A stretch of 32,156 nt of DNA from Bacteroidota bacterium (GTDB lineage Bacteria > Bacteroidota > Bacteroidia > UKL13-3): contig CANHDN010000014.1 of NCBI GenBank assembly GCA_947459415.1, positions 1 to 32,156 on the forward strand, given 5' to 3'. Under the pieces are notes generated by a model. That model had not been told where the DNA came from, ran no database searches, and was given only the letters and a program-made list of their open reading frames with translations. Positions within the stretch are counted from its first letter, which is position 1. Every line of letters begins with the position of its first letter. This document shows, in pieces, positions 18,388 to 27,072 of this stretch. A program made the position numbers and the translations under genes.

Positions 18388-20949
18388 TTATTTGCCTAAT
18401 TCAATTAGATTTACGAGTAATCTATATGCTCCTGGAACACCCGCAGGAATTTCTCTAAAGAAAACTAAACCAGTATAGATAAAGTTGCCTTTTCCATACT
18501 TTCCAATGATTAAACTTCCAGCACTTGGTTTAGCATTTGGATCGGCCATGCTCAAAATATTTTCATACCTACTATCTATTTCTCCAGCTTGGTAAATGCT
18601 TCTTTCTTGAACCCATCCTTCAAAATCTATTTCACTTATTTTGTTGGGTTTGTTTAAAACCAAGTGTTCGGGATTTTCAAAATTCACTTTGGCATTTTCA
18701 TCAGTAATTCTTTCACGCGTAATTTTAAATGGATAAGGCCCAATATCTCCTTTAAATGGACCGGCAAAACTATTGGTATTGTATTGAATAATTAGATTTC
18801 CACCATTGGCTACAAATTGCATTAACTTCTGCTTAAATATGCTCAGTTTTTCATTGGTATTGTATGCCCTAACTCCCGTAATGATGGTTTCAAATTCGTT
18901 TAAATTCCCCACAGAGATTTGCTCATCAGTAACGGTAACAATGTCATAACCCATTTGCTTTAATCCTGATACGATCTCGTCTCCAGCTCCGGGTATATAA
19001 CCAATTTTATTTACTTTTCTCTGGGCATCTAACTTTACTAATTTAATTTCTGCTCTTGGGAATAAAACTTGCGTGGGAATATGATCGTAACTAATTTCTT
19101 GAAAGCCCTTTGAGTAAGATTTATTATTTACAATCACTTCAAAATTAAGATAACTTATGTTGCTGCCTTTTGGACCTTTAACAGTAAAAACCAATTCTTT
19201 TTCTATGAATTTTTTATCAATTTCAAAGGGTATTTCACAGCTAAAAGAGTCTGTTTTGCTTGCCTTTTCTGAGGTAACTTTCCATATCCCATTGTGTTTG
19301 GCGCGTAAAACTCCAATTACCTTGTCTTTTCCAGATTTTACAGTAACTTTAATGGTCTTGGTTAAGGTATCATTGCATACTAAATTAGGATTTAATAGAT
19401 TGATCATGGCAGGTGGTGTGATCATTAAATTTCTGTAAAGTTCTCCTTTTTCCGGATTTGTATATTTGTATATAACAGGTACTTTGTAAGTTAATTTTTG
19501 ATTTAGGATACTTAACATAAAATGAACTTCAAAGCCAGATTTTAATTGGTATGGCATGTCTAGCTCTGTTTGTTGTATGTCAAATTTATTTTCTTTAATT
19601 TCTTGGTTCAGCCAATACATTTCAGATATACTTGCTTCTTGGCAAACAGCAGCGGCAAAAACACTTGAAATAGGTTTATTTTGGATTAAATTTCTTTCAA
19701 TATTTTCTGTCAAGAGTATGTTTTGGCAACTCTGGCCTGAACCAAATTGTTTCAGGCTAACTTGGTGCAAATGGATGGGTGTTTTTGAGCGATTTATACT
19801 ATTCACATTAATTTTAAGTGAATCTCCAACAGAAAAAATAGCATTGTTTTCAGCCACTGCCTCTATATAAACTCCATTTACTCGAAAAATGGTCTCCAAT
19901 ATTTGATGGTATTTATAGTCGTAGTCTTCCTCTCTGCATTTAGCTTGTAAGGCTAGTGCTTTCAAAAGTTTTTTATTACATGCCAGTATATTATTATTTT
20001 TATAATCTTTTGCAGCTGCCAATATCAGTTGCTTTCTCTTTTTTGCAATAGAAACATTACTTCCACTTGCTTGGATGCCTTGAAATAAACTTTTTAAATG
20101 GCTTGTATCTCCTTTGATTGGTTTGAAGTATTCAAAAATTTCACCCCTTTGTTTGGCACTGCCAAATCCCTGACTTTTATGCATGCTTCTGCTCTCAGCA
20201 GAAATTTCACCATAACTTTTCCCAAGAGCTTGGTTAAATCCTCCTACATTTTCTGAGATAAATTGACTCATGTCTGCATTTGGATTCCAAAACCTGGCTG
20301 CGCTATTATATAATAATCTTTTGGGTTGCCAACTATTAACTGTTTTTAGTTGTTTAGGAAATCTAGCTGGGTCTCCTGCTGCATCAAATGCTTCCTCTGC
20401 TAATATTGCTGAGGCAGTATGATGCCCATGCCCTCCACTGCCATCTGTTGCAAATCGGGTAATGATAATATCTGGTCTAAATTTTCTGATCACATAAACT
20501 ACATCTTCTAATATTTCCTCTCGGTTCCATTTGTTAAATGTTTCTTCCGGACTTTTACTATATCCAAAATCATAGGCTCGGGTAAAAAATTGTTCTGCTC
20601 CATCTACTTTTCTTGCAGCAAGCAGTTCCTGGGTTCTAATGACTCCTAATTCAATGCCTTGTTCAGACCCAATCAGATTTTGGCCACCATCGCCACGTGT
20701 TAAACTTAGGTAGGCAGTTCTTACGCATTTTTCATTTACGAGCCACGAAATTAATCGGGTATTTTCATCGTCTGGATGAGCCGCTATGTATAAAACAGAA
20801 ACGTTATTGGCTAGTTTTTTAAACTCAGTTTCAATTTCACCGCTGCTGTATGTTTTGGGTATTTGTGCTTGGCAAATTGCATGAATTTGTATGAAAAAAA
20901 GAATAAAAATAAAATATATTCTAAACATGTTTTGTAGGTATTTTGACAA
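18388..20949 (-). CDS. Large PIG-L (LmbE-like) deacetylase family protein
   Basis: Signal peptide, VSVLYIAAHPDDENTRLISWL, RGDGGQN, and GGHGHHTASAILAEEAF. Long C-terminal beta-sandwich/GATase-like region. Confidence 0.9.
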   Translation of the reverse strand: MSKYLQNMFRIYFIFILFFIQIHAICQAQIPKTYSSGEIETEFKKLANNVSVLYIAAHPDDENTRLISWLVNEKCVRTAYLSLTRGDGGQNLIGSEQGIELGVIRTQELLAARKVDGAEQFFTRAYDFGYSKSPEETFNKWNREEILEDVVYVIRKFRPDIIITRFATDGSGGHGHHTASAILAEEAFDAAGDPARFPKQLKTVNSWQPKRLLYNSAARFWNPNADMSQFISENVGGFNQALGKSYGEISAESRSMHKSQGFGSAKQRGEIFEYFKPIKGDTSHLKSLFQGIQASGSNVSIAKKRKQLILAAAKDYKNNNILACNKKLLKALALQAKCREEDYDYKYHQILETIFRVNGVYIEAVAENNAIFSVGDSLKINVNSINRSKTPIHLHQVSLKQFGSGQSCQNILLTENIERNLIQNKPISSVFAAAVCQEASISEMYWLNQEIKENKFDIQQTELDMPYQLKSGFEVHFMLSILNQKLTYKVPVIYKYTNPEKGELYRNLMITPPAMINLLNPNLVCNDTLTKTIKVTVKSGKDKVIGVLRAKHNGIWKVTSEKASKTDSFSCEIPFEIDKKFIEKELVFTVKGPKGSNISYLNFEVIVNNKSYSKGFQEISYDHIPTQVLFPRAEIKLVKLDAQRKVNKIGYIPGAGDEIVSGLKQMGYDIVTVTDEQISVGNLNEFETIITGVRAYNTNEKLSIFKQKLMQFVANGGNLIIQYNTNSFAGPFKGDIGPYPFKITRERITDENAKVNFENPEHLVLNKPNKISEIDFEGWVQERSIYQAGEIDSRYENILSMADPNAKPSAGSLIIGKYGKGNFIYTGLVFFREIPAGVPGAYRLLVNLIELGK

Positions 20950-21049
20950 GCGAATATGACAAAATATTTTTCATTTTTTTTATAAGCTAGTTATTTCTTT
21001 ACAAATGGTATTATTTGTCTGTCTATTATCTTTTACCTTATTTTGAGGC

Positions 21050-22315
21050 ATGGCAAACTTATTAGTAACTGAAATTAAGTCTTTGGCGGGTATCATAGAA
21101 ACTGGGGCCTTAAAATTATCTGGAAAAGAAATGGCGCATTTGTATGCCATTGATAATGCTTGGTTGTGGCTTGAAAACGGATTAATATGTGATTACGGTG
21201 CAATGTCTAAATTAGATATCTCTAGGTTTGATCCAATGGAATATACTCAAATTTCTGCAAAGGATTGTTTTGTATTGCCTTGTTTTGTGGATTCACATAC
21301 CCATATTGTTTTTGCAAAAACCAGAGAGGAAGAATTTGTGATGCGCATTAAGGGCAAAACTTATGAAGAAATTGCAGAGTCTGGTGGAGGAATTCTTAAT
21401 TCTGCAAAGCGTTTACAAGCAATGAGTGAAGAGGATTTATTTTTGCAAGCAAAACAGCGATTATGGGAGTTAATTGCCTTTGGAACTGGTGCGATTGAAA
21501 TTAAAAGTGGATATGGCTTAACTGTTCAAGATGAAATTAAAATGCTTCGGGTTATTAAGCGTTTAAAGGAGATTAGTCCAATTCCCATAAAGGCAACGTT
21601 TTTGGGGGCACACGCTATTCCGGCCAATTATAAAGAGAATAGAGAAGCATATATTCAATTGATCATAGAACACATGTTGCCAGCTGTGGCATCAGAGCAA
21701 TTGGCAGATTACATGGATGTGTTTTGTGATCAAGGTTTTTTTACTCCATCAGAAACGGATACTTTATTGGAAGCTGCTAAAATATATGGATTAAAAGCAA
21801 AAATTCATGGCAATGAATTAGGCTATACAGGTGGGGTTCAAACGGCTGTCAGAAACCATGCCTTAAGTGTAGATCATTTAGAATATACGGGCGATGCTGA
21901 GATAAGCTGTTTGTTGCAAAGTGAAACCATGCCTGTTGCCTTACCAGGGTGTTCATTTTTTCTTGGAATACCATACGCGCCAGTAAGAAAAATGATAGAT
22001 GCCGGTTTGCCTGTTTGTTTAGCCAGTGATTTTAACCCTGGAAGCACGCCAAACGGGAGGATGGGATTTGTTATCGCATTGGCATGTTCCCAAATGAAAT
22101 TGACTCCAGAAGAGGCTATTAATGCAAGCACCATAAACGGAGCTTATGCACTCGAACTTAGTAATGAAATTGGCTCCATTACCAGAGGTAAAAGAGCCAA
22201 TATAATGATAACTAAACCAATGTCTTCCTTAGCAATTATGCCCTACTATTTTGGAGTTGATCAAATTGCCCAGGTTATAATCAATGGTGAAATTTTTAAT
22301 TCATCTAAAGATTAG
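21050..22315 (+). CDS. hutI: Imidazolonepropionase
   Basis: VDSHTHIVFAKTREEEFVMRIKGKTYEEIAESGGGILNSAKRL, KIHGNELGYTGGVQ, and LASDFNPGSTPNG. Confidence 0.95.
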   Translation: MANLLVTEIKSLAGIIETGALKLSGKEMAHLYAIDNAWLWLENGLICDYGAMSKLDISRFDPMEYTQISAKDCFVLPCFVDSHTHIVFAKTREEEFVMRIKGKTYEEIAESGGGILNSAKRLQAMSEEDLFLQAKQRLWELIAFGTGAIEIKSGYGLTVQDEIKMLRVIKRLKEISPIPIKATFLGAHAIPANYKENREAYIQLIIEHMLPAVASEQLADYMDVFCDQGFFTPSETDTLLEAAKIYGLKAKIHGNELGYTGGVQTAVRNHALSVDHLEYTGDAEISCLLQSETMPVALPGCSFFLGIPYAPVRKMIDAGLPVCLASDFNPGSTPNGRMGFVIALACSQMKLTPEEAINASTINGAYALELSNEIGSITRGKRANIMITKPMSSLAIMPYYFGVDQIAQVIINGEIFNSSKD

Positions 22316-22317
22316 AA

Positions 22318-23013
22318 TTAACTTTCCAACTTAATTAATCGTAAAAGTTCTTCCCGGTTTTTTCCATCCAAAAATTTACCACTAAATTCAGAGGTAATGG
22401 TACTGCTTGTGATGTCTTGAACGCCTCGCATTGCCACGCACATATGATCTGCTTCTATAATTACAGCTACGTCTTCTGTGGCTAAAGCTTCTTTTAACAT
22501 ATTTACAATTTGCACGGTCATGCGCTCTTGCACTTGCGGTCTTTGTGCAAAGTACCTCACAATTCTGTTTAACTTAGATAAACCAACTACTTTTCCATTC
22601 GGAATGTATGCCACATGTGCCTTACCTATAATGGGAACAAAATGATGTTCGCAAACGCTATGGAATGAAATGTTTTTTTCTATCAGCATGTTTTTATACT
22701 GATATTTATTTTCAAATAATTTGGCTTCAGGTATGTTTTTAGGATTTAATCCTTTGAACATTTCTGTTACATACATTTTAGCTACACGGTGCGGCGTTCC
22801 ACTTAAAGAATCATCATTTAAATCAAGGCCTAAAATAAGCATGATTTCTTTAAAATGTTTCCCAATGAGTTCTATTTTCAACTCATCATCCAAGGCAAAA
22901 GCATCTTCGCGAATGGGTGTTTCCATTGAAAAACCTACATGATTTTCACCGATTTCTTCGGCATGCATGTTCTTAATTTCCGTTGTATTCAACGAAGTTT
23001 CTTTCTGTTTCAT
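22318..23013 (-). CDS. folE: GTP cyclohydrolase I
   Basis: SVCEHHFVPIIGKAHVAYIPNGKVVGLSKLNRIVRYFAQRPQVQERMT and EADHMCVAMRGV. The start may instead be 22968 (MHAEEIGEN), which would remove the overlap with the upstream gene. Confidence 0.96.
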   Translation of the reverse strand: MKQKETSLNTTEIKNMHAEEIGENHVGFSMETPIREDAFALDDELKIELIGKHFKEIMLILGLDLNDDSLSGTPHRVAKMYVTEMFKGLNPKNIPEAKLFENKYQYKNMLIEKNISFHSVCEHHFVPIIGKAHVAYIPNGKVVGLSKLNRIVRYFAQRPQVQERMTVQIVNMLKEALATEDVAVIIEADHMCVAMRGVQDITSSTITSEFSGKFLDGKNREELLRLIKLES

Positions 23014-23383
23014 ATAATATTACTTTCAGATGTTTAATATTGTTTAATTTACTTCTTAATAGTTGCCAAATGACTACCGCTAAATTTTCTGTACTTGGGT
23101 TGAGTGTTTTAAACTCTTCACAATCTAAATTCAAATTCTTGTGGTCGAATCTGTCTTCAATTTCTAATTTAATTAAATTGCTCAACCACTTCATGTCTAT
23201 AAAATATCCTGATATGGGATCAATTTCGCCAGTAATACTAACTATCAGTTCATAATTATGCCCATGAAAATTTGGATTATTGCAATGTCCAAAAAATCTT
23301 TTATTCTCTTCATCACTCCATTGTGCAACATGTAATCTGTGTGCTGCATTAAAGTGTGCTTTTCTTGATACTGTTATCTCCAT
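22973..23383 (-). CDS. 6-pyruvoyl-tetrahydropterin synthase / QueD family protein
   Basis: HFNAAHRLH zinc ligand, CNNPNFHGHNYELIVSITGEIDPISGYFIDMKWL, and YETERNFVEY. Confidence 0.93.
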   Translation of the reverse strand: MEITVSRKAHFNAAHRLHVAQWSDEENKRFFGHCNNPNFHGHNYELIVSITGEIDPISGYFIDMKWLSNLIKLEIEDRFDHKNLNLDCEEFKTLNPSTENLAVVIWQLLRSKLNNIKHLKVILYETERNFVEYNGN

Positions 23384-23685
23384 GCTACTTACAAACTTAA
23401 CTTTATATTATTAAAAGCTATGTATAATCCTTATTATTTATTTTTACTGTTGTTTAAACTAATAAGGCAAAAGCTTAACAAAAGTTTTATTTAGTATAAA
23501 ATTTATTTCATGTTTTTAAGCCTTGTAAGGGTGCTATTTGTCAGTTTAGCTTTAAAATAGACTTAAAATAGGAGGTATTTTAATCCTAGTTGTGTTAAAT
23601 TTAGGGTCAGTTACAATTTTAAAATGTTGAAAATTAGGTATTTAATTTTTGTTGAACAAATATTGACAATTATTAAACAAAATTA

Positions 23686-23718
23686 TTTGCAAACTTGATT
23701 GGCTTCTCCATACATTTG
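23686..23718 (+). promoter_or_regulatory. Bacteroidota-type promoter upstream of the ECF sigma gene
   Basis: TTTG (23686-23689) - N21 - TACATTTG (23711-23718), 30 bp before the ATG. Confidence 0.6.
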
Positions 23719-23748
23719 TTTAACAATAACAAATAAAATTTAAACAAA

Positions 23749-24288
23749 ATGACTTCTATAGATTTTAAAAAGATGGTTCAGAAAGAAGCAAAGCCATTAA
23801 GGCATTATGCTTATCAATTAACCCGCAACGTAGAAGATACAAATGATCTTGTGCAGGAAACCATGCTAAAAGCATATACCTATCAAGATAAGTTTGAAAA
23901 TGGTACCAATTTAAAAGGATGGCTTTATACCATCATGAAGAATACCTTTATTAATAACTATCGCAGAATGGTAAAGCGAAATACCTTTATAGATCAAACA
24001 GACAATGATTTTTATTTAGACAGTGTTGCTCCGTTGGTAAAAAATGAAGGAGAACAAGGTTTTCTTAGAAAAGATATTGAATCGGCTATTGGCGAATTGC
24101 CAGTTAATCTTCAAAAGCCATTTACCATGAACGTGAAAGGGTTTAAATACCATGAAATTGCAGAGATATTAAATATTCCGATAGGTACTGTGAAAACCAG
24201 AATTTTTGTTGCTCGCAGACAACTTCGTGATGCCTTAGCTTCCTATGGCGCCATGTATGGATATGCCATTGAAAAAGAAGTAGCTTAA
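23749..24288 (+). CDS. ECF-type RNA polymerase sigma factor
   Basis: 179 aa. Region 2 LRHYAYQLTRNVEDTNDLVQETMLKAYTYQDKFENGTNLKGWLYTIMKNTFINNYRR; region 4 KYHEIAEILNIPIGTVKTRIFVARRQLRDAL. Confidence 0.94.
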   Translation: MTSIDFKKMVQKEAKPLRHYAYQLTRNVEDTNDLVQETMLKAYTYQDKFENGTNLKGWLYTIMKNTFINNYRRMVKRNTFIDQTDNDFYLDSVAPLVKNEGEQGFLRKDIESAIGELPVNLQKPFTMNVKGFKYHEIAEILNIPIGTVKTRIFVARRQLRDALASYGAMYGYAIEKEVA

Positions 24289-24307
24289 TAATATTTATTT
24301 GTTTACC

Positions 24308-24340
24308 AAAAAGCGATTTGATCTCAAATCGCTTTTTTTT
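24308..24340 (+). terminator. Rho-independent terminator after the sigma factor gene
   Basis: Perfect stem aaagcgatttga-tc-tcaaatcgcttt followed by T's. Confidence 0.9.
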
Positions 24341-24386
24341 TATCCATTTATTTGGCAAATTGCACAAAACTTAAACCAATCAAATA

Positions 24387-25247
24387 ATGAAAAGATTACT
24401 CTTATTGAATGTTTTCTTACTAGCCTACCTCGTTTCTTTTGCCCAATTTGGAAATTTCAAAAAGAAGGAAGATCTCGAAAAATTCAAAGATACCCGTTTG
24501 GTAGTAGTATTATTTGAGGATAGTGCATATAGCGCTTCAATCATTGCAGCAGTAGAAAGGTATTGGTCTTTTACAGGTTTTGAATTTGCACAAGACTATG
24601 AAATTGCTAATTATAAAAAAGGCGATTATGCTTTTCTTTATTTTAGTAAATCTAAAGGTTCAAAAATTAAAGCTAAAGTATGCAGCTCAGAGGAGGATAT
24701 GAATGCCTTTGTGATTACCAAGAAATTTAGCCGTAGGGTTCAAGCAGATAATTTATTGGCTTATGGTTTTTGTAGCAATCAAATTGACACCAATGATTGG
24801 GCTGCCGAGTCTACACGTGCTGTTCAATTATTAAACAACTATTTTAATGCAGCCATTCAGATAGAAAAAAATAGTGAATTAAGTGCAAGCAACATGATGA
24901 GTAATTATCCATCAGATAAAATTCAGTTGGTAGATAAAAAATTATTAATTGAAGATAAACAGTTAGAATTAAAGGGAAAAGAAGATGCCATGAATTTATT
25001 TGATGGCGATGTTGAGGAAGTTGATGGCGATGAAATTAAAAAAGTGATAAAATGGCAAGATAATGGGTTTGCCTACTTTTATTATTCCAAAGATGAGAAG
25101 TTCTGTAACAAACTTGTGGTAAGTGCAGCAAACAGTGAACTGATGTATTTTACAAGCAGCAGTCCGGCAAATTGTAAATGCAACGCCAAAGACCTAAAAG
25201 CCTTAAAACTGATAAAAGATAAAGCAGTAAAAGGGGGAGGGAATTAA
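24387..25247 (+). CDS. Secreted protein of unknown function
   Basis: 286 aa. Signal peptide MKRLLLLNVFLLAYLVSFAQ. No family recognised by eye. Confidence 0.8.
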   Translation: MKRLLLLNVFLLAYLVSFAQFGNFKKKEDLEKFKDTRLVVVLFEDSAYSASIIAAVERYWSFTGFEFAQDYEIANYKKGDYAFLYFSKSKGSKIKAKVCSSEEDMNAFVITKKFSRRVQADNLLAYGFCSNQIDTNDWAAESTRAVQLLNNYFNAAIQIEKNSELSASNMMSNYPSDKIQLVDKKLLIEDKQLELKGKEDAMNLFDGDVEEVDGDEIKKVIKWQDNGFAYFYYSKDEKFCNKLVVSAANSELMYFTSSSPANCKCNAKDLKALKLIKDKAVKGGGN

Positions 25248-25609
25248 TCTAATCCCCAACAATCAAATAATGCATTGATGTATGCATTTTCTTCATTTTC
25301 CATTTTTTTATCGGCCATTACCACTTGCATGGCAAAGGCAATGAACTTGTCACGATCTTCCTGACTTGAAATAGCATACAATTGTTGGGCAGATTCAGTA
25401 AAGTGTTGCAATCTTTCCTCTGCTGGGCAAGCTCTAATGAATGCTTGTTCTTTTATAATTTCAATTGGTTCATTAAAGTTTTCTTCAAGAAAATTCAAAA
25501 TGACAGAGCTTTCAGAACTTTGAATGCTACCATCCACTAAACTCAACATCATAAGTATATGGAATCCAGCCTCGGTTTTATTCATTTTGCTAATAAATTG
25601 TGTAGGCAT
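25244..25609 (-). CDS. TerB-like small alpha-helical protein
   Basis: 121 aa. LMMLSLVDGSIQSSESSVILNFLEENF...FAMQVVMADKKMENEENAYINALFDCWGLD has the helix + acidic 'DG' pattern of TerB-like proteins. MNKTEAGF may be the true start. Confidence 0.5.
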   Translation of the reverse strand: MPTQFISKMNKTEAGFHILMMLSLVDGSIQSSESSVILNFLEENFNEPIEIIKEQAFIRACPAEERLQHFTESAQQLYAISSQEDRDKFIAFAMQVVMADKKMENEENAYINALFDCWGLD

Positions 25610-25751
25610 ATTATTTGTTTCAATTAGGGAGTGAAAATAAGTTTATTCCCTAAAAATGCAAATTTTTTCCGTTTGAAATATCTTTAAGTGATTAATGCTA
25701 TTCTATTTAAGTTTTGAAGCGTAAATTCGCAAACAAATAATTTAAGTAAAA

Positions 25752-26906
25752 ATGAATCACTCAGCATTTAAATTTGGTACCCGAGCCATACATGCAGGTC
25801 AAGAGCCTGATCCTACCACTGGGGCGGTTATGACGCCAATCTATCAAACAAGTACTTATTGGCAAGAAAGTCCGGGTAAACATAAAGGTTATGCCTATGC
25901 CAGAGGTAAAAATCCAACTCGTTCTGCATTAGAAAAGTGTTTGGCCTCATTGGAAAATGCTAAATATGGCTTGTGTTTTAGCAGTGGGATGGGGGCAACT
26001 GATGCCGTTGTGAAAATGCTTAAGCCTGGTGATGAAGTGATTACGGGAAATGATTTATATGGCGGAACCTATCGCATGTTTACAAAGGTATTTGCTAATT
26101 ATGGAATCAAGTTCCATTTTATTGATTTAAGTAATCCTGAAAATATTATTCCTTATGTCAATGAACATACCAAGTTGCTTTGGGTCGAAACACCTACCAA
26201 CCCAACCATGCAAATTGTAGATATTGCCTCTTGTGCTGCCATTGCTAAAACGCATCACATTACGTTTGCAGTAGATAATACATTTGCTTCTCCGTACTTA
26301 CAAAATCCACTAGATTTAGGTGCAGATATAGTCATGCATAGTGTAACTAAATACCTTGGTGGTCATAGCGATGTAGTGATGGGTGCATTATTAACCAGTG
26401 ATGATAAATTGTATGAACAATTGTCTTTTATTCATAATTCTTGCGGTGCCACACCAGGGCCAATGGACAGTTTTTTAGTGTTACGTGGTCTAAAAACCTT
26501 GCATTTACGTATGAAAGCTCATTGCGAAAATGGTAAACAAGTAGCTTTGTTTTTAAAAGATCATCCTGCTATTGAAAAGGTTTATTGGCCAGGGTTTATA
26601 GAACATCCCAATCATGAAATTGCCAAAAATCAAATGCGCGATTTTGGAGGGATGATTTCAATTGTACTTAAAAATGCAGATTTGCATAAAACATTTGATA
26701 TTGCCTCCGGATTTGAAGTTTTTACATTGGCAGAAAGCCTAGGAGGCGTAGAGAGTTTAATTAATCATCCGGCCACCATGACCCATGCTTCTATTCCAAA
26801 GGAAGAAAGAGAAAAAGCAGGTGTAGTTGATAATTTATTGAGATTAAGTGTTGGGGTTGAAGACATAGAAGATATATTACAAGATTTGAAAAGAGTTCTT
26901 GGATAA
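25752..26906 (+). CDS. Cystathionine gamma-synthase/lyase family PLP enzyme (trans-sulfuration)
   Basis: 384 aa. FGTRAIHAGQEPDPTTGAVMTPIYQTSTY, YARGKNPTRSALE, CFSSGMGATDAV, HSVTKYLGGHSDVVMGAL (PLP Lys), and SLGGVESLINHPATMTHASIPKEER. Confidence 0.95.
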   Translation: MNHSAFKFGTRAIHAGQEPDPTTGAVMTPIYQTSTYWQESPGKHKGYAYARGKNPTRSALEKCLASLENAKYGLCFSSGMGATDAVVKMLKPGDEVITGNDLYGGTYRMFTKVFANYGIKFHFIDLSNPENIIPYVNEHTKLLWVETPTNPTMQIVDIASCAAIAKTHHITFAVDNTFASPYLQNPLDLGADIVMHSVTKYLGGHSDVVMGALLTSDDKLYEQLSFIHNSCGATPGPMDSFLVLRGLKTLHLRMKAHCENGKQVALFLKDHPAIEKVYWPGFIEHPNHEIAKNQMRDFGGMISIVLKNADLHKTFDIASGFEVFTLAESLGGVESLINHPATMTHASIPKEEREKAGVVDNLLRLSVGVEDIEDILQDLKRVLG

Positions 26907-26941
26907 GCGAAACTCTTAAATTTTTCTTAATTTTTAGATAG

Positions 26942-26972
26942 CCCCGCCCCAAAAAGGCGGGGTTTCTTTTTT
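26942..26972 (+). terminator. Rho-independent terminator
   Basis: ccccgcc-ccaaaaa-ggcgggg followed by tttctttttt. Confidence 0.9.
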
Positions 26973-27072
26973 AATTCTTGTAAATGATTAATTTTTTTTA
27001 TTATTTGAATTTATAAAATGATATGCAAAATGCCTCATTTTTTGTAAAAACAAACAAACAAATCCAAATATT

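Noticed and set aside
19157-19870. Antisense ORFs (93 and 104 aa) in the PIG-L gene
   Set aside because: Shadow ORFs; the PIG-L frame is well supported.
21874-22134. Antisense 86-aa ORF in hutI
   Set aside because: Shadow ORF of a conserved enzyme.
22721-23255. Plus-strand ORFs (73 and 90 aa) over folE/PTPS
   Set aside because: Antisense to two conserved enzymes.
23392-23399. Minus-strand TAAGTTTG just upstream of the PTPS gene
   Set aside because: Only ~9 nt from the start codon and lacks a good -33 box.
24143-24517. ORFs 24143-24367 (-) and 24299-24517 (+) around the sigma gene terminator
   Set aside because: Both run through the perfect terminator hairpin and known coding sequence.
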